Positions 42,232 to 50,709 of a stretch of DNA of 64,000 nucleotides are shown piece after piece (the first letter of the stretch is position 1; every line of letters starts with the position of its first letter). This stretch comes from Haloplanus sp. CK5-1 (GTDB lineage: Archaea; Halobacteriota; Halobacteria; Halobacteriales; Haloferacaceae), in contig NZ_CP147505.1 of the NCBI RefSeq assembly GCF_037201915.1, forward strand, positions 310,001 through 374,000. Reading direction: 5' to 3'. The notes below the pieces were generated by a model. That model saw nothing but the letters and a program-made list of their open reading frames with translations. It searched no databases and was not told the DNA's origin. A program made the position numbers and the translations under genes.

Positions 42232-43994
42232 CAGTCCGACGAGACCGGCACGTCGTCGACGCCTGTCGGTGCTGGACTCTCCCCCTCCGCGAACGGGTAC
42301 CACGACTGCTTGGCGTCGTCCATGTAGGGGTCCTCGTAGGTGGTTTCCTCGGGTTCGCAGAGGTCGACGATCGACTCCGTACCGAAGTCCTCGACCCACT
42401 CTCGGAACGTCTGACCCTCCTCGCGGTGGGCGGAGAACGCGCCGATCAGGTTCCGGATCGCACCCGGCACCTCGTCGGCGGGCACCCGCTGGCTGACCCA
42501 CTCGACGAACTCGGGACGGGCGCCGAGGCCGCCGCCGACGCCGATGTCGAGCGCTTCGACGATATCGCCGTCCTTCTGGGCCCGCATCCCTTGGAGCCCG
42601 ATGTCGGCGGTTTGGGCGTGGCCACAGTCCGCGGTACAGCCGGAGTAGTGGATCTTGACCGCCTCCACGTCGTCCGGGACGTCGACGTTCGCGTTGAGCC
42701 AGCGGAGGACCCGCGTCAAGCGCAGTTTCGTCTCCGTGAGCGCGATGCCGCAGAACTCGGTGCCGGTACACGCCATCCCGCCGCGCTCGAACGGCGTCGG
42801 TTCGGGCCGGTGGGTGTCCAGCAGGGGTTCGGCGAGTAGCGGCTCGACCGCCTCCGGCTCGACGTCCATGATCAGCGGGTTCTGCCGACGGGTGAGTCGG
42901 ATCTCGCCGGAGCCGTACGCCTCGGCCACGTCGGCCAGCGCGATGGCCTCCCGTGCGGTCACCCGACCCACCGGGGTGTTCAGGCCGACGTACGTCCGGC
43001 CGTCCGGTTGGTCGTGGACGCCGACGTGGTCGACCTTCCCCGCCTCGGGCGGGCGCCCCGCGTTGTACGTGTACTCGCCGCGGAAGTTCCGCCCCGCCTC
43101 GTCGAGGTCGAAGTCGACGTACTCCTCGAGGAGGTCGCGGACCTCCTCGGTCCCGTGGTCGTCGACGAAAAAACGGCTCCGGTTCTTCTGACGGTTGTCC
43201 CGCCGGCCGTGTTCGTGGTACAGTTCGACGAAGCCCCGAACCAGCTCGTAGGCGTTCTCCGGACGGACGAACGTATCGATGCTCCGCGCGCGACGGGGTT
43301 CGCGGCTGCCGGTCCCGCCGCCGACCCGGACGTTGAAACCGGTGATCGTCTCCCCCTGGATCTCCGTCTCGGCCGGTTCCAGCCCGATGCCGTTGATCGC
43401 GTCCTGCGCACAGCCCTCCCGACACCCCGTGACGCTGATGTTGAACTTCCGTGGCATGTTGGCGAGTCCGTCGTCGCCACGCAGGTCCTCCTGCAGACGT
43501 TCCAGCAGGGGCTGGGTCTCGATCAGTTCCGCCTCGTCCTTGCCGGCGACCGGACAGCCCACGATGTTGCGCATGGTGTCGCCCCCCGACGACCGCGTCG
43601 TCACGCCCACCGACTCCAGTTTGTCCCAGATGGCCGGCACGTCCTCCAGGTTGATCCAGTGGAGCTGGATCGACTGCCGGGTCGTGAGATCGATCCACGC
43701 GTCGCCGAACTCGGGATTCTCGACCGGGCCCGTGGCGTAGTCGCGGGCCACCTCGCCGATGGCCCGGAGCTGTTCGGCGTTGAACTGGCCGTTGGCGTTC
43801 GCCAGCCGCATCATGAAGTAGGACTCCTGCCCGTCACGCTGGTGGAAGACGCCCCAGAACTTGAACCGCGAGAACCACATGTCGCGCTCGTCCTCGGGGA
43901 TCGACTCCCACCCCTTCTCGGCGAACTCGAGGATCTTCTCGCGAACCTCGTCGCCGTACATCCCCTCCTTCCACGCCTCCTTCTCGTTGCTCAT
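42231..43994 (-). CDS. nirA: Assimilatory nitrite reductase, ferredoxin-dependent
   Basis: 587 residues. Siroheme-cluster Cys are in CTGTEFC and SGCTADC. The anion-site motif reads PRKFN, giving K183 and N185; Asn at the second position marks nitrite reductases (spinach K224/N226), whereas the paralogue at 17898-19676 has Lys. A nitrite/formate-type transporter lies just upstream in the same direction. It is one base from the DUF6360-like partner. Leader and promoter are in the 288-bp AT-rich spacer. Confidence 0.9.
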   Translation of the reverse strand: MSNEKEAWKEGMYGDEVREKILEFAEKGWESIPEDERDMWFSRFKFWGVFHQRDGQESYFMMRLANANGQFNAEQLRAIGEVARDYATGPVENPEFGDAWIDLTTRQSIQLHWINLEDVPAIWDKLESVGVTTRSSGGDTMRNIVGCPVAGKDEAELIETQPLLERLQEDLRGDDGLANMPRKFNISVTGCREGCAQDAINGIGLEPAETEIQGETITGFNVRVGGGTGSREPRRARSIDTFVRPENAYELVRGFVELYHEHGRRDNRQKNRSRFFVDDHGTEEVRDLLEEYVDFDLDEAGRNFRGEYTYNAGRPPEAGKVDHVGVHDQPDGRTYVGLNTPVGRVTAREAIALADVAEAYGSGEIRLTRRQNPLIMDVEPEAVEPLLAEPLLDTHRPEPTPFERGGMACTGTEFCGIALTETKLRLTRVLRWLNANVDVPDDVEAVKIHYSGCTADCGHAQTADIGLQGMRAQKDGDIVEALDIGVGGGLGARPEFVEWVSQRVPADEVPGAIRNLIGAFSAHREEGQTFREWVEDFGTESIVDLCEPEETTYEDPYMDDAKQSWYPFAEGESPAPTGVDDVPVSSD

Positions 43995-44282
43995 CGGGCC
44001 TCACTTCCGGAACCAGCCGTGTGTCCATCTTTCTCCGCCGCACATTCGGGGATTCAATATTTCTCACGGAAGAGTATCTGTTGACCGTTGCGTATAAGGA
44101 TATCCGTTCACAAAACGGGTTTTATTTGTCCCTCACTCCATGCTCGTTCGGTTTATTATGGGATATACCGTGTATAAGGTTGTAATTCGTCGATCTGAAG
44201 CCGAAAGAGTGGACGATCGTAGGACGGTTCGCCGCACGATGACCACGGCCGATGGTTCGGTCGAGCCACGGAGCGCGCGCCG
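43995..44282 (-). promoter_or_regulatory. AT-rich leader/promoter region of nirA
   Basis: No gene. On the minus strand a TATA-like AAATATTGAA lies about 60 nt before the nirA ATG. AAAACGGGTTTT (44112-44123) is a perfect 12-bp inverted repeat and may be a regulator or termination element after the transporter gene. Confidence 0.45.
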
Positions 44283-45125
44283 TCAGTCGTCGTCAGCGCT
44301 GCTGAAGGTCCCCGAGTGTGGGTTGCCGTTCGGTAGGTCGACCTTGTAGGATTCGTTGATGTACCAGTAGGCGCCCCCCATCATGACCAGGCCCGCGAAG
44401 GCGTTGCCGAGCGTGACGATTGAGATGTTGTAGGCCATACCGACCCAATCGACGGCGGCGGGGGCTGCCTGTCCGGTCGTGATCTGCAGGAAGTTCGCCA
44501 GCGAGAGAACGGTCATGTTGGCGACGCTGTGTTCGAACCCCGTCCCGGTGAACGCGAGCAGACACCACCAGATCATCACGAGTTTGGCGATGGTGTTCTC
44601 GAGCCGGAAGCTGCACCACACCGCGAGCACGACCAACCAGTTACAGAAGACGGCTTGGATGAACAGTTCCAGCGGCGAGAGCGTCATCTTCGTCTCCGCC
44701 ACGGCGTAGACGAGCGTGGGATCGGAGAAGACGCCGCCCCAGGCCGCCATCGCCCCAACCAGCAGGGACCCAAAGAGGTTGCCGATCCACGACCACGTCC
44801 ACACCCTTCCGAGGGCCGCCCAACTCGTCTGCCCCTCCAAGGCACCGACGCCCATGATCATCGCGTTGCCGGTGAACAGCTCGGAACCGGCGACGATCAC
44901 GAGGCTGAGGGCGACGCCGAACGCTCCCGCCATCACCACGCCGCGGAGCGGCTCCAGCGGCGTTCCGACCATCGGGGTCCCCAGCGCGAAGACGAGGAGG
45001 ACTGCGAGACCGATGTACGCCCCCGCCATTCCCGCGTGGATCAGGTATGCCGGGAGCCGCTTGTCGATCAGTTCGATCTGTGCCGCCGCTGCATCACCGA
45101 TGTCGGCGAGTTCGTCGCCGTACAT
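44283..45125 (-). CDS. FNT-family nitrite (formate) transporter
   Basis: 280 residues, about six membrane helices, matching FNT channels. Conserved stretches are GSELFTGNAM (near residue 82), CNWLVVLAVWCSFR (near 160) and FTGTGFEHSVANM (near 195), the second half-repeat signature. Location just upstream of nirA argues for nitrite uptake (NirC type) rather than formate. The upstream 330 bp are AT-rich with a 14-bp palindrome. Confidence 0.9.
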   Translation of the reverse strand: MYGDELADIGDAAAAQIELIDKRLPAYLIHAGMAGAYIGLAVLLVFALGTPMVGTPLEPLRGVVMAGAFGVALSLVIVAGSELFTGNAMIMGVGALEGQTSWAALGRVWTWSWIGNLFGSLLVGAMAAWGGVFSDPTLVYAVAETKMTLSPLELFIQAVFCNWLVVLAVWCSFRLENTIAKLVMIWWCLLAFTGTGFEHSVANMTVLSLANFLQITTGQAAPAAVDWVGMAYNISIVTLGNAFAGLVMMGGAYWYINESYKVDLPNGNPHSGTFSSADDD

Positions 45126-45454
45126 CTACTCGTCCCTCTCGTCGACCGCCGTCGGTCCCCGTGAGACGTTCGCCACGATCAGTCCCAGACTCGGTCTGAC
45201 CCTCATCGATGACCAAACTTTTCTGGACGATCGTATCGACTATCTCGAAACAGGTTCCTTTTCGTTCATATACGTGCGAGAAACCGATAGTATCTTCGGC
45301 ATATAATTCTATCCGTTGCAGGTTTAATTTTTTCTAAGGTACATGGACATATCAGTACGTACTGAAGATATATCAATATCATTTGAGAATAAAAGGGGGA
45401 GGGGAGATTCAGACGACGATCGGTCGATCTTCGTGCCTGATCGGGTCGTCGCCC
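45126..45454. promoter_or_regulatory. AT-rich intergenic region with a 14-bp palindrome
   Basis: No gene. GC drops sharply over 45205-45410. TCAGTACGTACTGA at 45352-45365 is a perfect palindrome flanked by ATAT runs, and several TATA-like stretches (TATATG, TTTAATTTTTT) are present. It lies upstream of the nitrite transporter (minus strand) and after the dolichol-kinase-like gene. It is a good candidate operator region for the nitrite genes. Confidence 0.45.
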
Positions 45455-46054
45455 CTACCCGCCGCTCGCCCACAGGACGACCTGGATACCCAGACACGCC
45501 ACCGGGGGGATGGTGAGGTTGTCGTCGACCACGTACCCCCGGATCACGGGGGTGAAGCCGTCGGCGACCGTCGCCCCCGCGCCGCCGACGGCCGCGGCAG
45601 CGAGTGCCGTCGGGAGCGCGACGTGTCCGACGAGAACTGCGGCGGCCAGCGAGAAACAGACCGCGAACATCGTGACGAGGACGCCCGCGCGCTTGGCGCG
45701 CCCGGCCTCGTTCGACCCGAGCAAACCACTGACCGGATCGCCGATGGCCAACATCAGCATGCCGGGAACCGCGACTACCGGATCGAAGAGTAGAGCTACG
45801 CCGGTCATACTGAAGGTGTACAGCGCGTAACCGGCGACGTTGTTCCGTTCGTACTCCCGGGTGAGCGTCTCGTATATCGTCCAGTCGAGGCCGACACCGA
45901 GTCGGACCGCCTCGAGACCGGCCGCGACGACCGACGCGGCGACGAGGACGTAGCCAAGTGTCACCCAATGGGCAAGTTCGAGCAGGTACAGCGCCGGGAA
46001 GCCGACGCCGCTGGCGTGGACGGCCCGCCGTTTCAATTCGCCGCGGGCTGCCAT
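45455..46054 (-). CDS. Dolichol-kinase-like/phosphatidate cytidylyltransferase-type membrane protein
   Basis: 199 residues, mostly hydrophobic with five to six membrane helices. The loop MLMLAIGDPVSGLLGSNEAGRAKRAG resembles the CTP-binding site of polyprenol kinases (COG0170). It may phosphorylate dolichol-like lipids used in archaeal glycosylation; the substrate is inferred. It starts one base after glyS and is probably co-transcribed with glyS and the CBS protein. Confidence 0.75.
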   Translation of the reverse strand: MAARGELKRRAVHASGVGFPALYLLELAHWVTLGYVLVAASVVAAGLEAVRLGVGLDWTIYETLTREYERNNVAGYALYTFSMTGVALLFDPVVAVPGMLMLAIGDPVSGLLGSNEAGRAKRAGVLVTMFAVCFSLAAAVLVGHVALPTALAAAAVGGAGATVADGFTPVIRGYVVDDNLTIPPVACLGIQVVLWASGG

Positions 46055-46055
46055 C

Positions 46056-47912
46056 TCAGGACCGCGTCACGTCGGTGTCGACGGGGTCGTAGCGCTCGAG
46101 CAGTCGGTCGAAGCTCTCCCCACTCTCGAGGACGGACTCCAGCGCCGCCGCCAAGTCGTCGACCGGAACGCGGACCTGCGCCGTCGTGTCGCGGTCCCGA
46201 ACCGTCACCGTCCCCGGTTCCGACTCGACGCTTTCGTGGTCGACGGTGACCGACAGGGGCGTCCCGACCTCGTCCTGCCGGCGGTACCGACGGCCGATGT
46301 TGCCCGAGTCGTCGTGGGCGACCGACAGTCCCGCCCGGCGGAGGTCGGCGACCACCTCGTCGGCCAACGCCTCCAAGGCGTCGTCGCTCACGAGGGGGAA
46401 GACGGCCACGTCGGTCGGAGCCACCTCCGGCGACAGCGAGAGGTAGGTCCGCTCCTCGCCGTCCACCTCGTCGTGCCCGTAGGCGTGTGCGATCAGCGTG
46501 TACACCGTTCGGTCGACGCCGAAAGAGGGTTCGATCACGTACGGCGTGACGTGTTCGCCCGCCTCGGTCTGCTCCTCGATCCGGAAGTTCGCCACCTCGC
46601 TCTCGACGGTCACGTCCTCGCCGTCGACCGCGACGGTCACGGTCTCGCCCTCGAACGCGTCCGGGTCGCGTTCGGCCAGGTCACGGAGGGCGTCGGCGAC
46701 GTCGCCGGCCCGCCCACCGAACTCCGGGCCGAGGACGCTCATGTCGGGGTCGACGACCGCTCGCTCGACGGTTCGAGGATCGTCGTACTGCTCGAAGACG
46801 GTGAAGTCGTCGTCGCCGTGTTCGGCGTGTTTCGAGAGGTCGTAGTCACCCCGCGAGGCGAAGCCGGCGATCTCGATCCAGTCGCCGTCCGTCGGATCCT
46901 CGGGGTCGTCGGCCGCGCCGCCCACCTCGCTCTCGGCGTCCCAGCAGTCGGCGGCGTAGTGGGCGCGTTCCCCCGCGAGGTGCTGTCGGAACCGGAACCG
47001 ATCCATGTCGACGCCGATCCGCTCGTACCACTCCCGGGCGACGCCCAGGTAGTACGCCACCCACTCGCTGGTGACGATCCCCTCCTCGACGGCCTCGGCG
47101 ACGGTCGCCTCGACGTAGCCGCCGTCACCGGCTTCGCCGGTTGCCCGAGGGATCTCCGATCCCTCGCCGTCCTCCTGTTCGGGCGCGGGGTAGAGGCGGA
47201 GCGACACGTCCGCGACCCGCTCTAGGGGCGGGTCGTCGTCGTCGGGGTCGACGAACTGCTCCAACTCCGCCTGCGTGAACTCGCGGGTGCGGACGATCCC
47301 TTTGCGGGGGCTGATCTCGTTGCGGTAGGCGCGGCCGATCTGCGTGATCCCGAACGGGAGTGTGTTGCGGGCGTACTCTTTCAGTCGGGGGAACTCGACG
47401 AAGATGCCCTGTGCCGTCTCCGGACGGAGGAAGCCCCGCTGTCCAGATCCGGGACCGATCGCCGTCTCGAACATGAGGTTGAACTCCTCGATCGATCGGC
47501 CGGCGAGGGGTGCGCCACACGAGGGGCAGGCGACCTCGTACTCCGCGACGAGGTCCTCCACCTCCGGAATCGGCAGGCTCTCCGCTTCCTCGACGTCGCT
47601 CGCGTCCTCGATCAGGTGGTCGGCGCGGTGGCTCTCCCCACACTCGCCACACTCGACGAGCATGTCGTCGAAGCCGTCGAGGTGGCCCGACGCCTCGAAG
47701 ACCGGTTCCGGGGCGATGGTCGGTGCCTCGATCTCGTCGTTGCCCTCGCGGACGGTGAAGCGGTCGCGCCACGCCGACTCGACGTTGCGCTTGAGCGCCG
47801 CCCCCTCCGGGCCGAAGGTGTAAAAGCCCGCGACCCCGCCGTAGGCCTCGTTCGCCCCGAAGAAGAATCCACGACGCTTGGCGAGTTCCGTGATGGCTCG
47901 CGCGTCGCTCAT
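46056..47912 (-). CDS. glyS: Glycyl-tRNA synthetase
   Basis: 618 residues, class II, archaeal/eukaryal-type (single-chain). Near the N-terminus are RRGFFFGANEAYGGVAGFYTFGP and the zinc-type CGECGES and CPSCGAP knuckles; motif 2 is GQIGRAYRNEISPRKGIVRTREF-like (ITQIGRAYRNEISPR) and the anticodon-binding domain forms the C-terminus. It starts in an ATGA overlap with the CBS-domain gene. Its length is typical for the haloarchaeal form. Confidence 0.95.
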   Translation of the reverse strand: MSDARAITELAKRRGFFFGANEAYGGVAGFYTFGPEGAALKRNVESAWRDRFTVREGNDEIEAPTIAPEPVFEASGHLDGFDDMLVECGECGESHRADHLIEDASDVEEAESLPIPEVEDLVAEYEVACPSCGAPLAGRSIEEFNLMFETAIGPGSGQRGFLRPETAQGIFVEFPRLKEYARNTLPFGITQIGRAYRNEISPRKGIVRTREFTQAELEQFVDPDDDDPPLERVADVSLRLYPAPEQEDGEGSEIPRATGEAGDGGYVEATVAEAVEEGIVTSEWVAYYLGVAREWYERIGVDMDRFRFRQHLAGERAHYAADCWDAESEVGGAADDPEDPTDGDWIEIAGFASRGDYDLSKHAEHGDDDFTVFEQYDDPRTVERAVVDPDMSVLGPEFGGRAGDVADALRDLAERDPDAFEGETVTVAVDGEDVTVESEVANFRIEEQTEAGEHVTPYVIEPSFGVDRTVYTLIAHAYGHDEVDGEERTYLSLSPEVAPTDVAVFPLVSDDALEALADEVVADLRRAGLSVAHDDSGNIGRRYRRQDEVGTPLSVTVDHESVESEPGTVTVRDRDTTAQVRVPVDDLAAALESVLESGESFDRLLERYDPVDTDVTRS

Positions 47913-48754
47913 ACGCCCTCCAGCAGATCGATGTCGCGGACGATGCCCGCGAGCGTCCCGCCGTCGACCAGCGGAACCTGCTCGATGTCGTTCGAGAGCA
48001 GGAGCTGAGCCACCTCCTTGGCGGTCCGGTGTCCCGACACCGTCACCAACTCCTCGGTCATGAACGTCGCGACGGGTTCGCGCGGAATCTCGACGCTTCG
48101 GGTCGGGAAGTAGCGGTTGCCGACGGCCTTGATCCCCTCCCACATCCACTCGTCGTCCTCGTTCGCGATGCTCTCCCCGGTGTCGTCCTCGCCCTCGACT
48201 ACCCGTGCGACCTCGATGATGTCCACCTCGGTCACCATCCCCGTCATCCCGCCCTCGTCGTCGAGGACGACCGCGTACGGCACGTCGGCGTAGTTGATCT
48301 CGCGCTCGGCGACCGTCAGCGGCGTCTCCCGGTGGGTGGTGTTGACGTCCCGCCGCGCCAGTGTGTCGACCCGCGTGTCGCCGTCGACGTCTCCCCGAGC
48401 GATGGCCCGCACCACGTCGGTCACCGTGAGGATCCCCTCGAGTTCGTCGCCGACGACGGGCACTCGGCGCGCGCTCTCGGCGACCATCATCCGGGCCACC
48501 TCGACGAGGTCGGCGTCCGTCGTCGTCGTCGGTACATCACGCATCAACAGCGCCAGTTGATCCTCGTCGGGGTTCTCGATGAGATCGTCCCGCGAGACGA
48601 GCCCGCGGTACGTCTCGCCGCCGTCGGTCGGTTTGACGACGGGAATCGAGGAGAAGCCCCGTTCCTGCAGGTACTCGAGAGCGTCGTCCCGGGTGCCCGG
48701 AAGTTCGACCGTGACGACGTCCTCGCGGGGCGTCATCGCGTCGGCTACGTGCAT
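47909..48754 (-). CDS. Four-CBS-domain protein
   Basis: 281 residues in four tandem CBS motifs, seen from repeated xxVxxDDAxxxLxxxGxxxxPVV patterns, e.g. DDALEYLQERGFSSIPVV, VARMMVAESARRVPVVGD, TEVDIIEVARVV and ELVTVSGHRTAKEVAQLL with VRDIDLLEGV at the end. CBS pairs bind adenine nucleotides and sense energy state. It heads the glyS-dolichol-kinase unit. The start at MHVADAM was chosen over a GTG seven codons upstream for the family's VxDAMTP start. Confidence 0.88.
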   Translation of the reverse strand: MHVADAMTPREDVVTVELPGTRDDALEYLQERGFSSIPVVKPTDGGETYRGLVSRDDLIENPDEDQLALLMRDVPTTTTDADLVEVARMMVAESARRVPVVGDELEGILTVTDVVRAIARGDVDGDTRVDTLARRDVNTTHRETPLTVAEREINYADVPYAVVLDDEGGMTGMVTEVDIIEVARVVEGEDDTGESIANEDDEWMWEGIKAVGNRYFPTRSVEIPREPVATFMTEELVTVSGHRTAKEVAQLLLSNDIEQVPLVDGGTLAGIVRDIDLLEGV

Positions 48755-48820
48755 GTCCCCCGTTCGGCCGTCCACCCTCTAATACTCTGCGAACACGCCG
48801 ACGGGGTCATCGTATCGATG

Positions 48821-48829
48821 TATTTATAT
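48821..48829 (+). promoter_or_regulatory. TATA box of the 54-residue gene at 48853
   Basis: TATTTATAT lies 24-32 nt before the ATG at 48853, in a short AT-rich divergent promoter between this gene and the CBS-glyS operon. Confidence 0.6.
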
Positions 48830-48852
48830 GAGGTTGTGAGTATCTAACACAC

Positions 48853-49017
48853 ATGGCGCCCGATGTGACGGCAGCAGGGGGGCAGTGCTCGGATGTCATG
48901 GCTTCGGTGGACGACGGTAGGGGGGCCCCTGAGTTCGTCATCGCCGACGTGTCCCGCGACGACGCGTGGGTCTCCATCGATCTTCCCGACGCCCCGACGC
49001 TCGACGACTGGCGGTAG
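48853..49017 (+). CDS. Small haloarchaeal protein (resembles DUF7556)
   Basis: 54 residues, below usual ORF cut-offs. It starts MAPDVTAAGG and contains GAPEFVIADVSRDDAWVSI and a C-terminal LDDWR; from memory it matches the uncharacterised haloarchaeal DUF7556. It is acidic with one Cys and two Trp. A perfectly spaced TATA box supports expression as a leaderless gene. It lies 61 bp before the sulfatase-fold gene. Confidence 0.75.
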   Translation: MAPDVTAAGGQCSDVMASVDDGRGAPEFVIADVSRDDAWVSIDLPDAPTLDDWR

Positions 49018-49078
49018 CCGGAACCCACGGCGTTCTGGATCCGCGGGCTTTATTCACGCTACCCGCCCAGGGAGAGAC

Positions 49079-50623
49079 ATGTCCGACGCCCCCGGGAACG
49101 TCCTCTTCGTCGTCATGGACACGGTTCGGGCGGACCACCTGACACCCTACGGCTACGACCGGCCGACCACCCCCGGTCTCGCCGACTTCGCCGACGAGGC
49201 GACCGTCTTCGAGGAGGCTGTCGCTCCCGCTCCGTGGACCCTCCCCGTCCACGCCTCGCTTTTCACCGGCCTGTACCCCAGCCAACACGGTGCCGATCAG
49301 GAGAACCCCTATCTCGAAGGGGCGACCACGCTCGCCGAGACGCTCTCGGCGGCCGGCTACGACACCGCGTGTTACTCCTCGAACGCGTGGATCACGCCCT
49401 ACACCCACCTCACCGACGGCTTCGAGGCCCAGGACAACTTCTTCGAGGTGATGCCCGGCGACCTGCTGTCCGGCCCGCTCGCCCGCGCGTGGAAGACGAT
49501 GAACGACAGCGACCGGCTTCGTGCGGTGGCGGACAAACTCGTCTCGCTGGGCAACGTCGCCCACGAGTACCTCGCTGGTGGCGAGGGCGCCGACTCCAAG
49601 ACGCCGGCAGTCGTCGACCGCACGAAGTCGTTCGTCGAGGGCTCGGAGGAGTGGTTCGCCTTCATCAACTTGATGGACGCCCACCTTCCCTACCACCCGC
49701 CCGACGAGTTCGCCGAGGAGTTCGCCCCCGGCGTCGACTCGACGGCCGTCTGCCAGAACTCGAAGGAGTACAACTCGGGCGCCCGGGACATCGACGACGA
49801 CGAGTGGGACGACATCCGCGACCTGTACGACGCCGAACTCGCCCACATCGACGCCCAACTCACCCGTCTGTTCGGCTGGCTCAAAGCCGAGGGCGAGTGG
49901 GACGACACCACGGTGATCGTCGCGGCCGACCATGGTGAACTCCACGGCGAACACGGCCTCTACGGCCACGAGTTCGGGCTGTACGACCCACTGGTGAACG
50001 TCCCCCTGATGGTCAAACACCCCGACCTCGACGCCGACCGGCGGACCGACACCGTCGAACTCGTCGACCTGTACCACACCGTCCTCGACGCCGTGGACGT
50101 ACCGGGTGGCGACCCCGCTGCACCGGGCGAACGCGCCGTCCCACGCGACTCCACGCGCTCCCTGCTCTCCGAGAACTACCGTGCGTTCGACGCCGCGACC
50201 GACCCCGACCCCGGACAGGCCGCCGCCCCCGACGGCGCGTACGGCTTCGTCGAGTACTCTCGGCCCGTCGTCGAACTCAAGCAACTGGAGGAGAAGGCCG
50301 CTGGCGCGGGGATCGACCTCCCCGAGGACTCGCGGTTCTACGCCCGGATGCGCGCCGCGCGACGCCCGGACGCGAAGTACGTCCGGATCGACCGGATCGA
50401 CGACGAGGCCTACCACCTCGACGACGACCCCGGTGAGACGACGAACCTCGCGGGCGCGGACGACGACGCCGTCACCGCGACCGACCGCGCGCTCGCCGCC
50501 TTCGAGGACCGCGTCGGCGGCGCGTGGACCGACGCCGACGGCGCCGACGTGACCGACGACGCGGTCGACGACATGGACGAGGAGACCCAAGAGCGGTTGC
50601 GGGACCTTGGGTATCTGGAGTAG
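49079..50623 (+). CDS. Sulfatase-fold enzyme (alkaline phosphatase superfamily)
   Basis: 514 residues. The N-terminal metal site (VVMDTVRADH, D14) and AADHGELHGEHG near residue 280 mark the sulfatase/alkaline phosphatase fold. At the nucleophile position, where sulfatases have Cys or Ser (CxPSRxxLLTG), the sequence is APWTLPVHASLFTG with Thr54, so formylglycine chemistry is unlikely; Thr is the nucleophile in phosphoethanolamine-type transferases. No signal peptide is seen. It ends LRDLGYLE, a common haloarchaeal sulfatase terminus. A TTTATT box lies about 30 nt before ATG. Confidence 0.85.
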   Translation: MSDAPGNVLFVVMDTVRADHLTPYGYDRPTTPGLADFADEATVFEEAVAPAPWTLPVHASLFTGLYPSQHGADQENPYLEGATTLAETLSAAGYDTACYSSNAWITPYTHLTDGFEAQDNFFEVMPGDLLSGPLARAWKTMNDSDRLRAVADKLVSLGNVAHEYLAGGEGADSKTPAVVDRTKSFVEGSEEWFAFINLMDAHLPYHPPDEFAEEFAPGVDSTAVCQNSKEYNSGARDIDDDEWDDIRDLYDAELAHIDAQLTRLFGWLKAEGEWDDTTVIVAADHGELHGEHGLYGHEFGLYDPLVNVPLMVKHPDLDADRRTDTVELVDLYHTVLDAVDVPGGDPAAPGERAVPRDSTRSLLSENYRAFDAATDPDPGQAAAPDGAYGFVEYSRPVVELKQLEEKAAGAGIDLPEDSRFYARMRAARRPDAKYVRIDRIDDEAYHLDDDPGETTNLAGADDDAVTATDRALAAFEDRVGGAWTDADGADVTDDAVDDMDEETQERLRDLGYLE

Positions 50624-50709
50624 GCGTCGCCCGTGTCGGTCCCGCGGTGGGTCCTCCGTCGCCCGTCCAACCTAGCACCGATTAGCGCTCTGCGCTCGCC
50701 CGTCCGCGT

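Noticed and set aside
44140-44349. 69-codon plus-strand ORF before the transporter
   Set aside because: Overlaps the 3' end of the FNT gene antisense, is basic in composition, and has no promoter context of its own.
45126-45454. Insertion sequence remnant in the AT-rich gap
   Set aside because: Low GC is suggestive but no transposase fragment or terminal inverted repeats were found; a promoter/operator region explains it as well.
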